Positions 8,342-16,033 of a DNA stretch of 64,000 bases are shown here, one piece after another. A program made the position numbers and the translations under genes. Below the pieces are notes generated by a model. That model saw only the letters and a list, made by a program, of their open reading frames with translations. It made no database searches and was not told where the DNA came from. Location: NCBI GenBank assembly GCA_937924855.1, contig CALEYQ010000001.1, positions 62,001 to 126,000 on the forward strand, written 5' to 3'. Position 1 is the first letter of the stretch; each line of letters opens with the position of its first letter. The DNA comes from an uncultured Bacteroidota bacterium. Its GTDB lineage: Bacteria; Bacteroidota; Bacteroidia; JADZBD01.

Positions 8342-10117
8342 TTAAAAAGTCTTTTTCGGAAGGGGTTGTTGAGAAAGGTCGCTCAGGCGAACTGAGTTAA
8401 CCTTGTGTTTGCCTTCAAACTTATGGAACCTGATTCCGGTATATTTGGAAACCAGAATTCCGTTGCGGTATTCATCGGCACGAACGGCAACCACTTTATA
8501 GGTGAATTTTACATTTGAGTTGCCTCCGGAAAGTTCTTTTACTTCAAAACCATCTTTGGATTTATTAAACACATATACTCCGTTACAATCGCCTTCCAGC
8601 TGAATAAATACGCGAAGTGGATTTTGTCCGTCTACGGTAATATTCTTGGAGTAAATGGGATCCAGGGTAATCCGTGCATATCCGTTTACAAGATTACCTT
8701 CTCCATAGTCTTCAAACATGGGTTCGGGAGCTTCGGGTGAATACATAACCACCTGTTGGCCGTATAGATCTTCTACAATAGTTGAAACAACACCGGTTCC
8801 AATGATTTTATTGTTGGTGGCTCCATTATAACGGGCCACATAAGCAAAATAATCATTGGCAGCATTCAGGGAGTCGTCGAAATAACCTCCGGCCGTTATG
8901 CCTGCAGTACTTCCTCCATAGGCGCGGGCGTAAATTCCGTATGATCTACCGGTAAAAGATCCGCCACTTCCGGCGGTGGAATAATAAATAGGGTTCACAT
9001 TATTTCCACCTCCTACAACTCCGGTTCCCAGAACATTCGTATTCCAGCTGATGGAGCCAAAAGAAGCGGCTCCCACGGCCTGAAAATATCCTCCGGAGCC
9101 GGTAAGGTTATTAAATCCGATAACACCAAAACTGGTGGAGGTGTTTACACCATAAACACCTGCTCCTGTGCTGGAGTTAATCCCCTGCACTCCGTATCCG
9201 CCTCCTGTGTTTTCACCATACACACCCACTCCGGTGGTTGCGGAATATCCGTTAATTGCAAAAGCCCCAAGCGGGTTGGTTGAGCCGGCCACACCGGAAC
9301 CAAAAACAGAGAATACATCGCCCGCAAAAGGTGCAACGGCATTATAAACTCCGGGTCCTGTTGCCAGAATTCGCATTCTTTCATTCGTGGCAAGAGCGCC
9401 ACCGGTTTTAGTAACAAATGCCTGAGCATCCAGAGTTCCGATAAAGTTGGTGGGGGGAGTGGTACCTGAATTACCTAAAATCCACCAGGCAGTTTGTGAG
9501 GGACCGGTTGCGCCGGTTGCCCCTGTGGCGCCTGTTGATCCGGTGGCACCGGTAGCACCGTTATTTCCTGTAGGGCCGGTAGCTCCGTTCGCGCCGGCAG
9601 GGCCTGTGGCTCCGGTAGCACCGTTAGCGCCCGAAGGTCCTGTTGGTCCCTGTGGGCCCGTTGCACCATTAGCACCTGCAGGTCCGGTTGGGCCGGTAGC
9701 TCCGGTTGATCCGTTAGTTCCCGCAGGGCCTGTGGCTCCGGTAGCACCCGTAGGTCCGGTTGCTCCAACCGATCCGCTGGAACCCGTGGGTCCTGTAGGC
9801 CCGGTAGGTCCGGTTCCACCACCTGCCGAGGCACGGCAAAGGCTTACCCATGAGGGGGGAGCGGTACGGTAAAAAAAGTAACACATGGAATCGGTATCGT
9901 ACACCAATAATGAATTGGAAGGGGCAACTATGGCCAAACGCTGCACCGCAGTCATTCGGGGAACCAATAGCCCTTTGTTAGTAGAAAGCAATTCTAAAAT
10001 TGCACTGGGAGCCGGTGTGTTTGTTCCGATTCCAACATTGTCCTGGGCGATAAGGCTTGAAGGAGCCATAAAAACGGCAAATACAATCAGCCATAAACCA
10101 AGTAAAAATTTTTTCAT
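8342..10117 (-). CDS. Collagen-like surface/fibre protein, paralogue 1
   Basis: The 591-residue protein has a signal peptide (about 1-25, ending SLIAQ). A conserved N-terminal module of about 70 residues starts DNVGIGTNTP and contains STNKGLLVPRMT and LLVYDT. Residues about 99-206 are an uninterrupted collagen-like run of about 36 Gly-X-Y triplets rich in GPT, GAT and GAN. A Gly/Ser/Ala-rich shaft follows, then a C-terminal head with VFIQLEGDCNGVYV. This architecture is common to extracellular trimeric fibre proteins of Bacteroidota and to phage-tail-like fibres; cellular role unknown. The neighbouring upstream gene is a paralogue with the same N- and C-terminal modules. A TAGTTTTG -7 box lies upstream. 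No type IX sorting tail was recognised. Confidence 0.8.
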   Translation of the reverse strand: MKKFLLGLWLIVFAVFMAPSSLIAQDNVGIGTNTPAPSAILELLSTNKGLLVPRMTAVQRLAIVAPSNSLLVYDTDSMCYFFYRTAPPSWVSLCRASAGGGTGPTGPTGPTGSSGSVGATGPTGATGATGPAGTNGSTGATGPTGPAGANGATGPQGPTGPSGANGATGATGPAGANGATGPTGNNGATGATGSTGATGATGATGPSQTAWWILGNSGTTPPTNFIGTLDAQAFVTKTGGALATNERMRILATGPGVYNAVAPFAGDVFSVFGSGVAGSTNPLGAFAINGYSATTGVGVYGENTGGGYGVQGINSSTGAGVYGVNTSTSFGVIGFNNLTGSGGYFQAVGAASFGSISWNTNVLGTGVVGGGNNVNPIYYSTAGSGGSFTGRSYGIYARAYGGSTAGITAGGYFDDSLNAANDYFAYVARYNGATNNKIIGTGVVSTIVEDLYGQQVVMYSPEAPEPMFEDYGEGNLVNGYARITLDPIYSKNITVDGQNPLRVFIQLEGDCNGVYVFNKSKDGFEVKELSGGNSNVKFTYKVVAVRADEYRNGILVSKYTGIRFHKFEGKHKVNSVRLSDLSQQPLPKKTF

Positions 10118-10137
10118 TTTTCGGGTATAGGTTTAGG

Positions 10138-10145
10138 CAAAACTA
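10138..10145 (-). promoter_or_regulatory. -7 box for collagen-like gene 1
   Basis: On the minus strand this reads TAGTTTTG (TAnnTTTG consensus), about 20 bases upstream of the ATG and just after the terminator of the upstream paralogue. The two collagen-like genes are thus probably separate transcripts. Confidence 0.5.
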
Positions 10146-10159
10146 AGGAAGAAAAATGG

Positions 10160-10184
10160 AAAAAAAAAGCCCCCAAATGGGGGC
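10160..10184 (-). terminator. Terminator after collagen-like gene 2
   Basis: On the minus strand a GCCCCC stem pairs with GGGGGC around a four-base loop and is followed by nine T. It lies between the two collagen-like paralogues and ends transcription of the upstream one. Confidence 0.8.
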
Positions 10185-10210
10185 TTTTGTACAAGTTCCA
10201 AACAGGATTT

Positions 10211-12385
10211 TTAACGGTTCTGAAGGGATTTACCCTTTGAATTGTCTTCCTTTATCTCAAGATTCTTCACCGGAGCCGGTCCGGGACCTACAGGGAAGCG
10301 AAGATTTGCATTTACCGAAGTAACATTTCCTGACTGGTCTTTCGTGTCAGCCCTGTTGGCAAAAATCTGCCAGGAAAATTTAACATTGCTTTGTCCGCCG
10401 TTCAATTCAACCACATCAAATCCATTGGCGGTTTTGTTGGTTACATAAACTCCGTTGCAGTTTCCTTCCAGCTGAATGAAAACTTTGAGGGGCTTGCTAT
10501 CGTCGATGTAGATGTTTTTTGCAAGAATGGGATCAATGTCAATATGAGCAAAACCATTCACGAGCGTTCCGGTTCCCACATCCTGAAATAAAACTTCAGG
10601 AGCTTCGGTACAAAACATTATGCGGTTCTCATCATTCATGCCTTTAACCATGGTAGATTTTAATCCGGCAGAAAGAATACCATAATCAGTGGCTCCGTTT
10701 CTTCCACCCACATAAGCATAGCCGTTGGCGTAGTTGTTAGCGGAGAAATATCCTCCCCAGCGACCGTTAATCGGGAGGGCGGTTGTTCCAACAGCCCAAC
10801 CGGCCATACCGTAATCCTGGCCCGTTCCATTCACTCCGCAACCGGCACCAAGTGTGGTAAAGGGTCCAGGAATGTTGTTTCCAACCCCTAAAAATCCAAT
10901 ACCTGTGGTAAGAGTTGTTACGGCAGGTGCATTACCAGCACGGCCGAGACCTCCCAAATCAATTCCGGTAAATGCACCACCGCTTCCATTCACCATATAG
11001 GTTCCTTGTGCGCCTTCACCGGCTCCAAAAATGGCGGTTCCTGAAGCATTTCCGTTATTTCCGCGAACACCGAAACCGGTAGCGTTTGAAATGTTTCCGT
11101 AAACACCGGTAGATCCGTTTCCGGTTGTGGAAGAATTTTCTCCGTAAACACCAGCGCCCGTGGAATTGACATATCCGTTAATGGCCCAATCGCCCAATGT
11201 GTTATTTGTAGCACCGGTATAGTTGTTTCCTACAACAGAAAACACATCTCCCGCCATAAGGGTTGTTGCATTGTAATGTGCCTGTCCTGTATTAAATATC
11301 CGCATCCGCTCAATGTTGTTGGAGCGCATGGCAAAACTCATGTTGTCGGTAGTTCCCAGGAAATTAGCTGCAATGTTGGTTCCGGCATTTCCTGTGGTAA
11401 GCCATGCTCCTGCAAGGGTGGTGAGATTTTGGGGAAATGTGGTAACCAGGTTTAAAGTTCCGTTGGTGTTGAAGGTCAAACTTGTTATGGTCCAGTTCGG
11501 ACCGGTTGGTCCGGTTACACCCTGAGGTCCTGTTGCACCTGTTAATCCGGTAGGACCAGTTGGTCCCTGAGCACCTGCTGCTCCGGTAGGTCCGGTTGCG
11601 CCATTTGCACCTGCAGGACCTGTTGGACCTTGTGCTCCTGTCGCACCATTTGCGCCGTTCGCACCTGTGGGTCCGGTTGCGCCGTTAGCACCATTCGCAC
11701 CCGTAGGTCCGGTTGCTCCGTTAGCACCATTCGCACCGGTAGGACCGGTTGCTCCGTTAGCACCATTTGCACCCGTAGGTCCGGTTGCTCCGTTAGCACC
11801 ATTCGCACCGGTAGGTCCGGTTGCGCCATTTGCACCGGCAGGACCCGTGGGTCCCTGTGCACCCGTTACACCGTTTGCGCCTGTAGGTCCGGTAGGACCA
11901 TTTGCACCGGCAGGACCTGTGGGTCCTTGTGCACCTGTTGCACCGTTAGCACCTGCTGCACCGGTTGGCCCCTGTGGACCTGTTGCTCCATTTAACCCTG
12001 CAGGTCCTGTTGGACCAGTTGCTCCATTGGCTCCCGCCGAACCGGTGGGTCCGGTAGCACCTGCTGTTCCGGCAGGACCTGTAGGCCCTGTTGGACCTGC
12101 ATTCTGACATAGAGAAATCCATCCGGAAGCGGTGGTGAAATAAAAAAAGCAATCGAAGTTTGTATCATAAACCAAAAGCCCATTGGCCGGTGTTGCAATA
12201 GCCGTTCGCTGAGCGGTTGTCATTCTGGGAACCAAAACACCTTTGTTGGTGCTGAGCATTTCCAGAATGGAAGAAGCATCCGGAGTGTTGGTTCCAATTC
12301 CGACATTATCCTGAGCCTGAATATTTCCAAAAAGGAAAATTAAAATTCCGACAAGGAATTTTGAAAAGGGTAATTTTCTGATCAT
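10211..12385 (-). CDS. Collagen-like surface/fibre protein, paralogue 2 (long repeat)
   Basis: This 724-residue paralogue of the next gene has the same layout: signal peptide (to about residue 24), DNVGIGTNTP module with LVPRMTTAQR and LLVYDT, collagen-like run, variable shaft and a conserved head containing VFIQLEGNCNGVYV and SNVKF. The Gly-X-Y run is much longer, about residues 97-296, roughly 66 triplets. It includes five consecutive copies of a 12-residue unit (GATGPTGANGAN) encoded by 36-bp DNA repeats, so its length can change by recombination without a frameshift. The C-terminal tail is charged and differs from paralogue 1. It has its own near-consensus promoter and terminator. Expected location is extracellular; function unknown. 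Confidence 0.8.
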   Translation of the reverse strand: MIRKLPFSKFLVGILIFLFGNIQAQDNVGIGTNTPDASSILEMLSTNKGVLVPRMTTAQRTAIATPANGLLVYDTNFDCFFYFTTASGWISLCQNAGPTGPTGPAGTAGATGPTGSAGANGATGPTGPAGLNGATGPQGPTGAAGANGATGAQGPTGPAGANGPTGPTGANGVTGAQGPTGPAGANGATGPTGANGANGATGPTGANGANGATGPTGANGANGATGPTGANGANGATGPTGANGANGATGAQGPTGPAGANGATGPTGAAGAQGPTGPTGLTGATGPQGVTGPTGPNWTITSLTFNTNGTLNLVTTFPQNLTTLAGAWLTTGNAGTNIAANFLGTTDNMSFAMRSNNIERMRIFNTGQAHYNATTLMAGDVFSVVGNNYTGATNNTLGDWAINGYVNSTGAGVYGENSSTTGNGSTGVYGNISNATGFGVRGNNGNASGTAIFGAGEGAQGTYMVNGSGGAFTGIDLGGLGRAGNAPAVTTLTTGIGFLGVGNNIPGPFTTLGAGCGVNGTGQDYGMAGWAVGTTALPINGRWGGYFSANNYANGYAYVGGRNGATDYGILSAGLKSTMVKGMNDENRIMFCTEAPEVLFQDVGTGTLVNGFAHIDIDPILAKNIYIDDSKPLKVFIQLEGNCNGVYVTNKTANGFDVVELNGGQSNVKFSWQIFANRADTKDQSGNVTSVNANLRFPVGPGPAPVKNLEIKEDNSKGKSLQNR
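11648..11827 (-). repeat. Five tandem 36-bp repeats coding for collagen-like units
   Basis: Five adjacent 36-bp copies, differing by a few mostly silent bases, each encode the 12-residue unit GATGPTGANGAN (residues 187-246 of the collagen-like protein). Being a multiple of three, copy-number change would lengthen or shorten the fibre in frame. Confidence 0.85.
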
Positions 12386-12411
12386 TTGGGTTTTTGTTTT
12401 GGAGGAAGGAA

Positions 12412-12442
12412 CAAATATAAATAAAAAACAGACCTTTCCAAA
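12412..12442 (-). promoter_or_regulatory. Near-consensus Bacteroidota promoter for collagen-like gene 2
   Basis: On the minus strand a TTTG -33 element is followed by a spacer of exactly 19 bases and TATATTTG (-7, TAnnTTTG). This is the best full promoter match in the window. The start codon is 26 bases downstream of the -7 box. Confidence 0.75.
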
Positions 12443-12519
12443 GGTTTAACCTTCTCTATTTCAGTAGTTTGTGGGTTGTTTATAATGCCTTGATTGATAG
12501 CTCTTTACCTAAACTTTTT

Positions 12520-13140
12520 CTACTTGTTTAGGCGATTTTTGAGATACCATAAAATCAGCAAAAAAACCGGAATGGCGGCAAGAATATACCAGATGGATGT
12601 TCCTCTCTCAGGATGCTTTAAAAGCCGGTTTGGAAATTCGGATGTATCGTTTTCATTTAATGTGGTTATCGTGCTGCCATAAATGCTCTCGAGATTTTGA
12701 ATTTCTTTTTCAAAATTCATAGATCTTTCCGTAAAATAATAGTCGGTTGAATCGGGCAATCGTTTGCGGGAATGACTGCAAAAGTGGACATGGGGATTTC
12801 CGAAGGTTTTATAATTGCCGTAAATAATCCATTCCTCACCGGGGAAAAAAGCTACTCTGCAGTCGGAAAGGTTGTCGTATTTCAAATCCAACTGCGAGGG
12901 CCCGCTGCCCAAAAAATATTTCGACACGTTTATTTTTGCTACTCCCTGAGCCCCTGAGGTATCAATGGAAACAATGGTTCCCTGAAAAATTAAATTGTAT
13001 TGTTTTTGATCTTTTTCAAGGGGCTTCCAGGGGTCGCAGATACAGGCGAATGAAAAGATTGTCTGCAACAATAAAATCGAAAGGAAAATAAAAAACCTTT
13101 TTTCCGGGATTGCGTTTTTGTAATTATTCTGAAATGGCAT
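12520..13140 (-). CDS. Membrane-anchored NTR/TIMP-like protein of unknown function
   Basis: The 206-residue product has an N-terminal hydrophobic signal segment (about 14-33) ending just before Cys-Ile-Cys. The first mature residues are CICDPWKPLEKD, then YNLIFQGTIVSID, a pattern seen in netrin/TIMP-like (NTR) domains, where an N-terminal Cys-x-Cys precedes a beta strand with F.G.V. Later cysteines (SDCRVAFF, VHFCSH) could complete disulfides. A single C-terminal membrane helix (about 182-199) with a basic tail anchors it, leaving the domain outside the cytoplasm. Its start lies 17 bases inside the end of hutH, so it is co-transcribed in the ettA-hisS-hutH operon. NTR assignment is tentative; no function is known. 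Confidence 0.6.
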   Translation of the reverse strand: MPFQNNYKNAIPEKRFFIFLSILLLQTIFSFACICDPWKPLEKDQKQYNLIFQGTIVSIDTSGAQGVAKINVSKYFLGSGPSQLDLKYDNLSDCRVAFFPGEEWIIYGNYKTFGNPHVHFCSHSRKRLPDSTDYYFTERSMNFEKEIQNLESIYGSTITTLNENDTSEFPNRLLKHPERGTSIWYILAAIPVFLLILWYLKNRLNK

Positions 13141-14620
13141 GGCTCCGAATGAATCGTTCTGATTCTTTTAGCAAAGGGAAAAACACCTTGTCTTCTTTCA
13201 AAAATGAAATTTTTTCCCTGTAGCTTCCGTAAAGATTCTGAATGTAGGACGATGATTTTTTCACATCGCGGAAATCCAGGGCCTGAAAGGCTGTAATCAA
13301 CTCTATAGCCAGCACCCTGAAAACATTCTCAGCAATCATATTTACTCTGAGAGCAGCATTAGCTCCCATGCTTACATGATCTTCCTGTCCGTTCGACGAT
13401 ACAATGGAATCTACCGAAGAGGGTGAGGCAAGTTGTTTGTTTAAACTTACCATGGATGCAGCGGTATACTGCGGAATCATAAAACCCGAATTTAATCCGG
13501 GATTTTTTACCAGAAAAGGCGGTAGCCCCCGGGTGCCACTGATAAGCTGGTAAGTTCTTCGTTCCGATATCGAGCCCAGTTCTGCCAAAGCCAGGCTGAG
13601 TTGATCAAGTGATAAGGCAAGTATCTGTCCGTGAAAATTTCCTCCCGAAATTATTTTTCCGGCTTCCGGAAAAACGGTGGGATTATCCGTTACGGAGTTT
13701 ATTTCCCGCAGAAAAACTTCCGTGCAATTGTTAATTATTTCCAGCGAGGCTCCATGCACCTGTGGAATGCAGCGAAAGGAATATGGATCCTGTACATGGG
13801 TTTTTTTTCCGGAAAACAATTTGCTGCCCCGGAGAATTTTTTGAATGCGGGCCGCCACCAGCTTTTGTCCGGGATGAGGTCGCACATCCTGAATGAGTGA
13901 ATCAAAGGGTTCCGGTCTTGCATCAAAAGCTTCCAGTGAAACGGAAGCAGTAATATCCGACCAGGCCGACAACATACCCGCGTCTATAAGGGCTTTGGCC
14001 CCAAGTGCCGTCATAAACTGGGTTCCGTTCAAGAGTGCAAGGGCTTCCTTTGACCGGAAAGAATGAATCTTTAGTTTTTGTTTTTTAAGAGCTGTTGGGG
14101 TGGGCACTATTTCTCCATTCAGATATACTTCTCCCAAACCGAGCAGGGGCAGGGCCATGTGGGCCAGGGGTGCCAGATCGCCCGAAGCACCCAGACTGCC
14201 GTTTTCATAAACCACGGGGATAATGTCTTTATTCAGCAAATCAGCCAATCCCTGCACTGTGGCCAAACTTACTCCGCTGAATCCCTTTGCAAGGGAATGA
14301 ATTTTAAACAGCAACATTAATCTTACAAGCTCCGGGGCAAGGGGCTTTCCCATGCCACAGGCATGCGACATTACCAGATTTTCCTGGAGCTTCTCAATTG
14401 CATCGGAAGGAATTTCCCTGTCGTAAAGCGACCCGAATCCTGTATTGATCCCATAAACAGGTTCTTTACTCTTGCTTAAGTACTGGTCCAGAAATTCCCG
14501 GGATTCCCGAATTTTCTTTTTCGCTTTTTCACTCAAAACAATCCGGGGCCTGGAATTATAAAAAGCCGAGATGGTTTTCAAATCAAGATTCTTGTCCGGA
14601 TTTATTTCCAGTTGTTTCAT
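13124..14620 (-). CDS. hutH: Histidine ammonia-lyase
   Basis: This 498-residue member of the aromatic amino acid ammonia-lyase family has the MIO-forming triad Ala-Ser-Gly at 145-147 in GSLGASGDLAPLAHM. The catalytic Tyr56 is in VYGINTGFG. The substrate-selectivity pair Ser85-His86 (VMSHACGMG) is typical of histidine rather than phenylalanine lyases. It should convert L-histidine to trans-urocanate plus ammonia in the cytoplasm. No hutU, hutI or hutG is in the window. It sits 6 bases downstream of hisS, so a histidine-activating and a histidine-degrading enzyme share an mRNA. A tyrosine lyase or aminomutase activity cannot be excluded from sequence alone. Confidence 0.88.
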   Translation of the reverse strand: MKQLEINPDKNLDLKTISAFYNSRPRIVLSEKAKKKIRESREFLDQYLSKSKEPVYGINTGFGSLYDREIPSDAIEKLQENLVMSHACGMGKPLAPELVRLMLLFKIHSLAKGFSGVSLATVQGLADLLNKDIIPVVYENGSLGASGDLAPLAHMALPLLGLGEVYLNGEIVPTPTALKKQKLKIHSFRSKEALALLNGTQFMTALGAKALIDAGMLSAWSDITASVSLEAFDARPEPFDSLIQDVRPHPGQKLVAARIQKILRGSKLFSGKKTHVQDPYSFRCIPQVHGASLEIINNCTEVFLREINSVTDNPTVFPEAGKIISGGNFHGQILALSLDQLSLALAELGSISERRTYQLISGTRGLPPFLVKNPGLNSGFMIPQYTAASMVSLNKQLASPSSVDSIVSSNGQEDHVSMGANAALRVNMIAENVFRVLAIELITAFQALDFRDVKKSSSYIQNLYGSYREKISFLKEDKVFFPLLKESERFIRSHAISE

Positions 14621-14626
14621 CAGTCC

Positions 14627-16030
14627 TTATTTCAGAATTTTCGTAAGCCCGGCAAGCGTTTCTTTTACCTGTTCTCCGGTTTCCATATTTTTCAGGGTAA
14701 GCAAATCGGTTCGGATTTCTTCTTCGCCTACAACAATTACATAGGGGATTCCCCGCTTATTGGCAAAGTCGAGCTGTTTTTTAATTTTTGCCGGACCCGG
14801 GTAAAGTTCGGCATGGATATCCAGCGAGCGCAGTTTAGCCGCCAGAGGTAGACAATACCTGAACTCGGCTTCACCCATGCTTACTAATAAAACCTTAGGC
14901 CCCTGTTGTCCTTTTGTTTTTTCAGGAAATAATCCAAGGTCGTTCATGACATCATAAATCCGGTCTATGCCAAATGAAATGCCCACTCCCGACACGCCGG
15001 GCAATCCGAAAATTCCCGTGAGATCATCGTAGCGCCCACCACCGGTAATGCTCAGACTCAGGGCTTCCGGATGATTTACTTTAACTTCGAAAATCATTCC
15101 GGTGTAGTAGTTGAGGCCACGGGCCAGGCTTATGTCGAGTTCGATTTTCGGTTCATAAATATTTCCGGATTTGTAATCCTTAACAAAACCCAGGTATTGT
15201 TCAATTTCATCCAGTCCTTTTTTGCCGAGGGCTGAATTTTCAAAAATGTTTTTCAGGAATTCAATCCGTTTGAGGTCGGAGTCGGATTTTTGAAAGGTTG
15301 AAATGATTTCAGTTAATTGGGAAACCTGCTTCTCTGAAAACCCCTTTTTTTCCAGTTCTGCAAATGCTGCGGTTCCCACCTTTTCAAACTTGTCGATGGC
15401 CACTACCATGTCCTGAAATTTGTCGGCGGCATCCAATACTTCGGCCAGACCTGAAAGAATTTTTCGGGAGTTATATTTAATTACAACGGGAACTCTCAGG
15501 AGAGAAAACACTTCCTGAGCCAGAAAAGTCAGCTCGCATTCGTACAGGAGTGAGTCGCTGCCAATGACATCGGCATCGCATTGAAAAAATTCCCGGTAGC
15601 GTCCCTTCTGGGGCCGGTCGGCCCGCCAAACGGGTTGAATCTGATACCGCTTGAAAGGAAATGAAATATTGTTTTTGTGTTTTACCACGAAACGGGCGAA
15701 GGGAACGGTAAGGTCGTAGCGTAAGGCTTTGTCGGTGATACGGGGATCATTCACCGGTTTTTCAAGCGATTTTTCAAAGGCTTCGCGGATTCCCTCCTTG
15801 TTTTTGGATTCAAAGGGACGGCTTACCAGAATTTTGTAGAGCAATTGATCGCCTTCATCGCCATACTTGCCGGTAAGGGTTTCAATGTTTTCAAGGGCCG
15901 GGGTTTCAATGGGCAAAAAAGCAAATTTCTCGAAAACTGAGGTAATGGTTTTGAAAATGTAATTCCTCTTCGCCATGTCCTCCGGCAAAAAATCTCTTGT
16001 ACCGGAGGGGCTGTTTACACTGATGCTCAT
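14627..16030 (-). CDS. hisS: Histidyl-tRNA synthetase
   Basis: A 467-residue class II synthetase that charges tRNA-His. The N-terminus reads SGTRDFLPEDMAKRN, motif 2 contains FQCDADVIG after VWRADRPQKGRYREFF, and the histidine-specific motifs GLNYYTGMIFEV and GGGRYDDL are present. The C-terminal anticodon-binding domain starts near 370 (KVLLVSMGE). Length is a little above the usual 420-430 residues, with extra sequence around residues 70-90. It begins 3 bases after the ettA stop and is followed 6 bases later by hutH, so the three are one operon. Confidence 0.93.
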   Translation of the reverse strand: MSISVNSPSGTRDFLPEDMAKRNYIFKTITSVFEKFAFLPIETPALENIETLTGKYGDEGDQLLYKILVSRPFESKNKEGIREAFEKSLEKPVNDPRITDKALRYDLTVPFARFVVKHKNNISFPFKRYQIQPVWRADRPQKGRYREFFQCDADVIGSDSLLYECELTFLAQEVFSLLRVPVVIKYNSRKILSGLAEVLDAADKFQDMVVAIDKFEKVGTAAFAELEKKGFSEKQVSQLTEIISTFQKSDSDLKRIEFLKNIFENSALGKKGLDEIEQYLGFVKDYKSGNIYEPKIELDISLARGLNYYTGMIFEVKVNHPEALSLSITGGGRYDDLTGIFGLPGVSGVGISFGIDRIYDVMNDLGLFPEKTKGQQGPKVLLVSMGEAEFRYCLPLAAKLRSLDIHAELYPGPAKIKKQLDFANKRGIPYVIVVGEEEIRTDLLTLKNMETGEQVKETLAGLTKILK

Positions 16031-16033
16031 GAA

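Noticed and set aside
9447..9872. Plus-strand open frame rich in Pro-Val-Ala opposite the collagen region
   Set aside because: It is a shadow of the GC-biased Gly-X-Y codons on the other strand; no start signal or family.
11648..11827. 36-bp repeats resembling CRISPR repeat length
   Set aside because: The copies are directly adjacent with no spacers and encode Gly-X-Y triplets in frame.
11667..12107. Plus-strand Pro/Ala open frame opposite collagen-like gene 2
   Set aside because: Same reason: antisense of the collagen-like repeat.
12508..12532. Inverted repeat CCTAAAC/GTTTAGG at the end of the NTR gene
   Set aside because: No following T tract on either strand and it overlaps the coding end.
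13124..14620. Phenylalanine or tyrosine ammonia-lyase instead of HutH
   Set aside because: Ser-His at the selectivity position and overall wording fit histidine lyases best.
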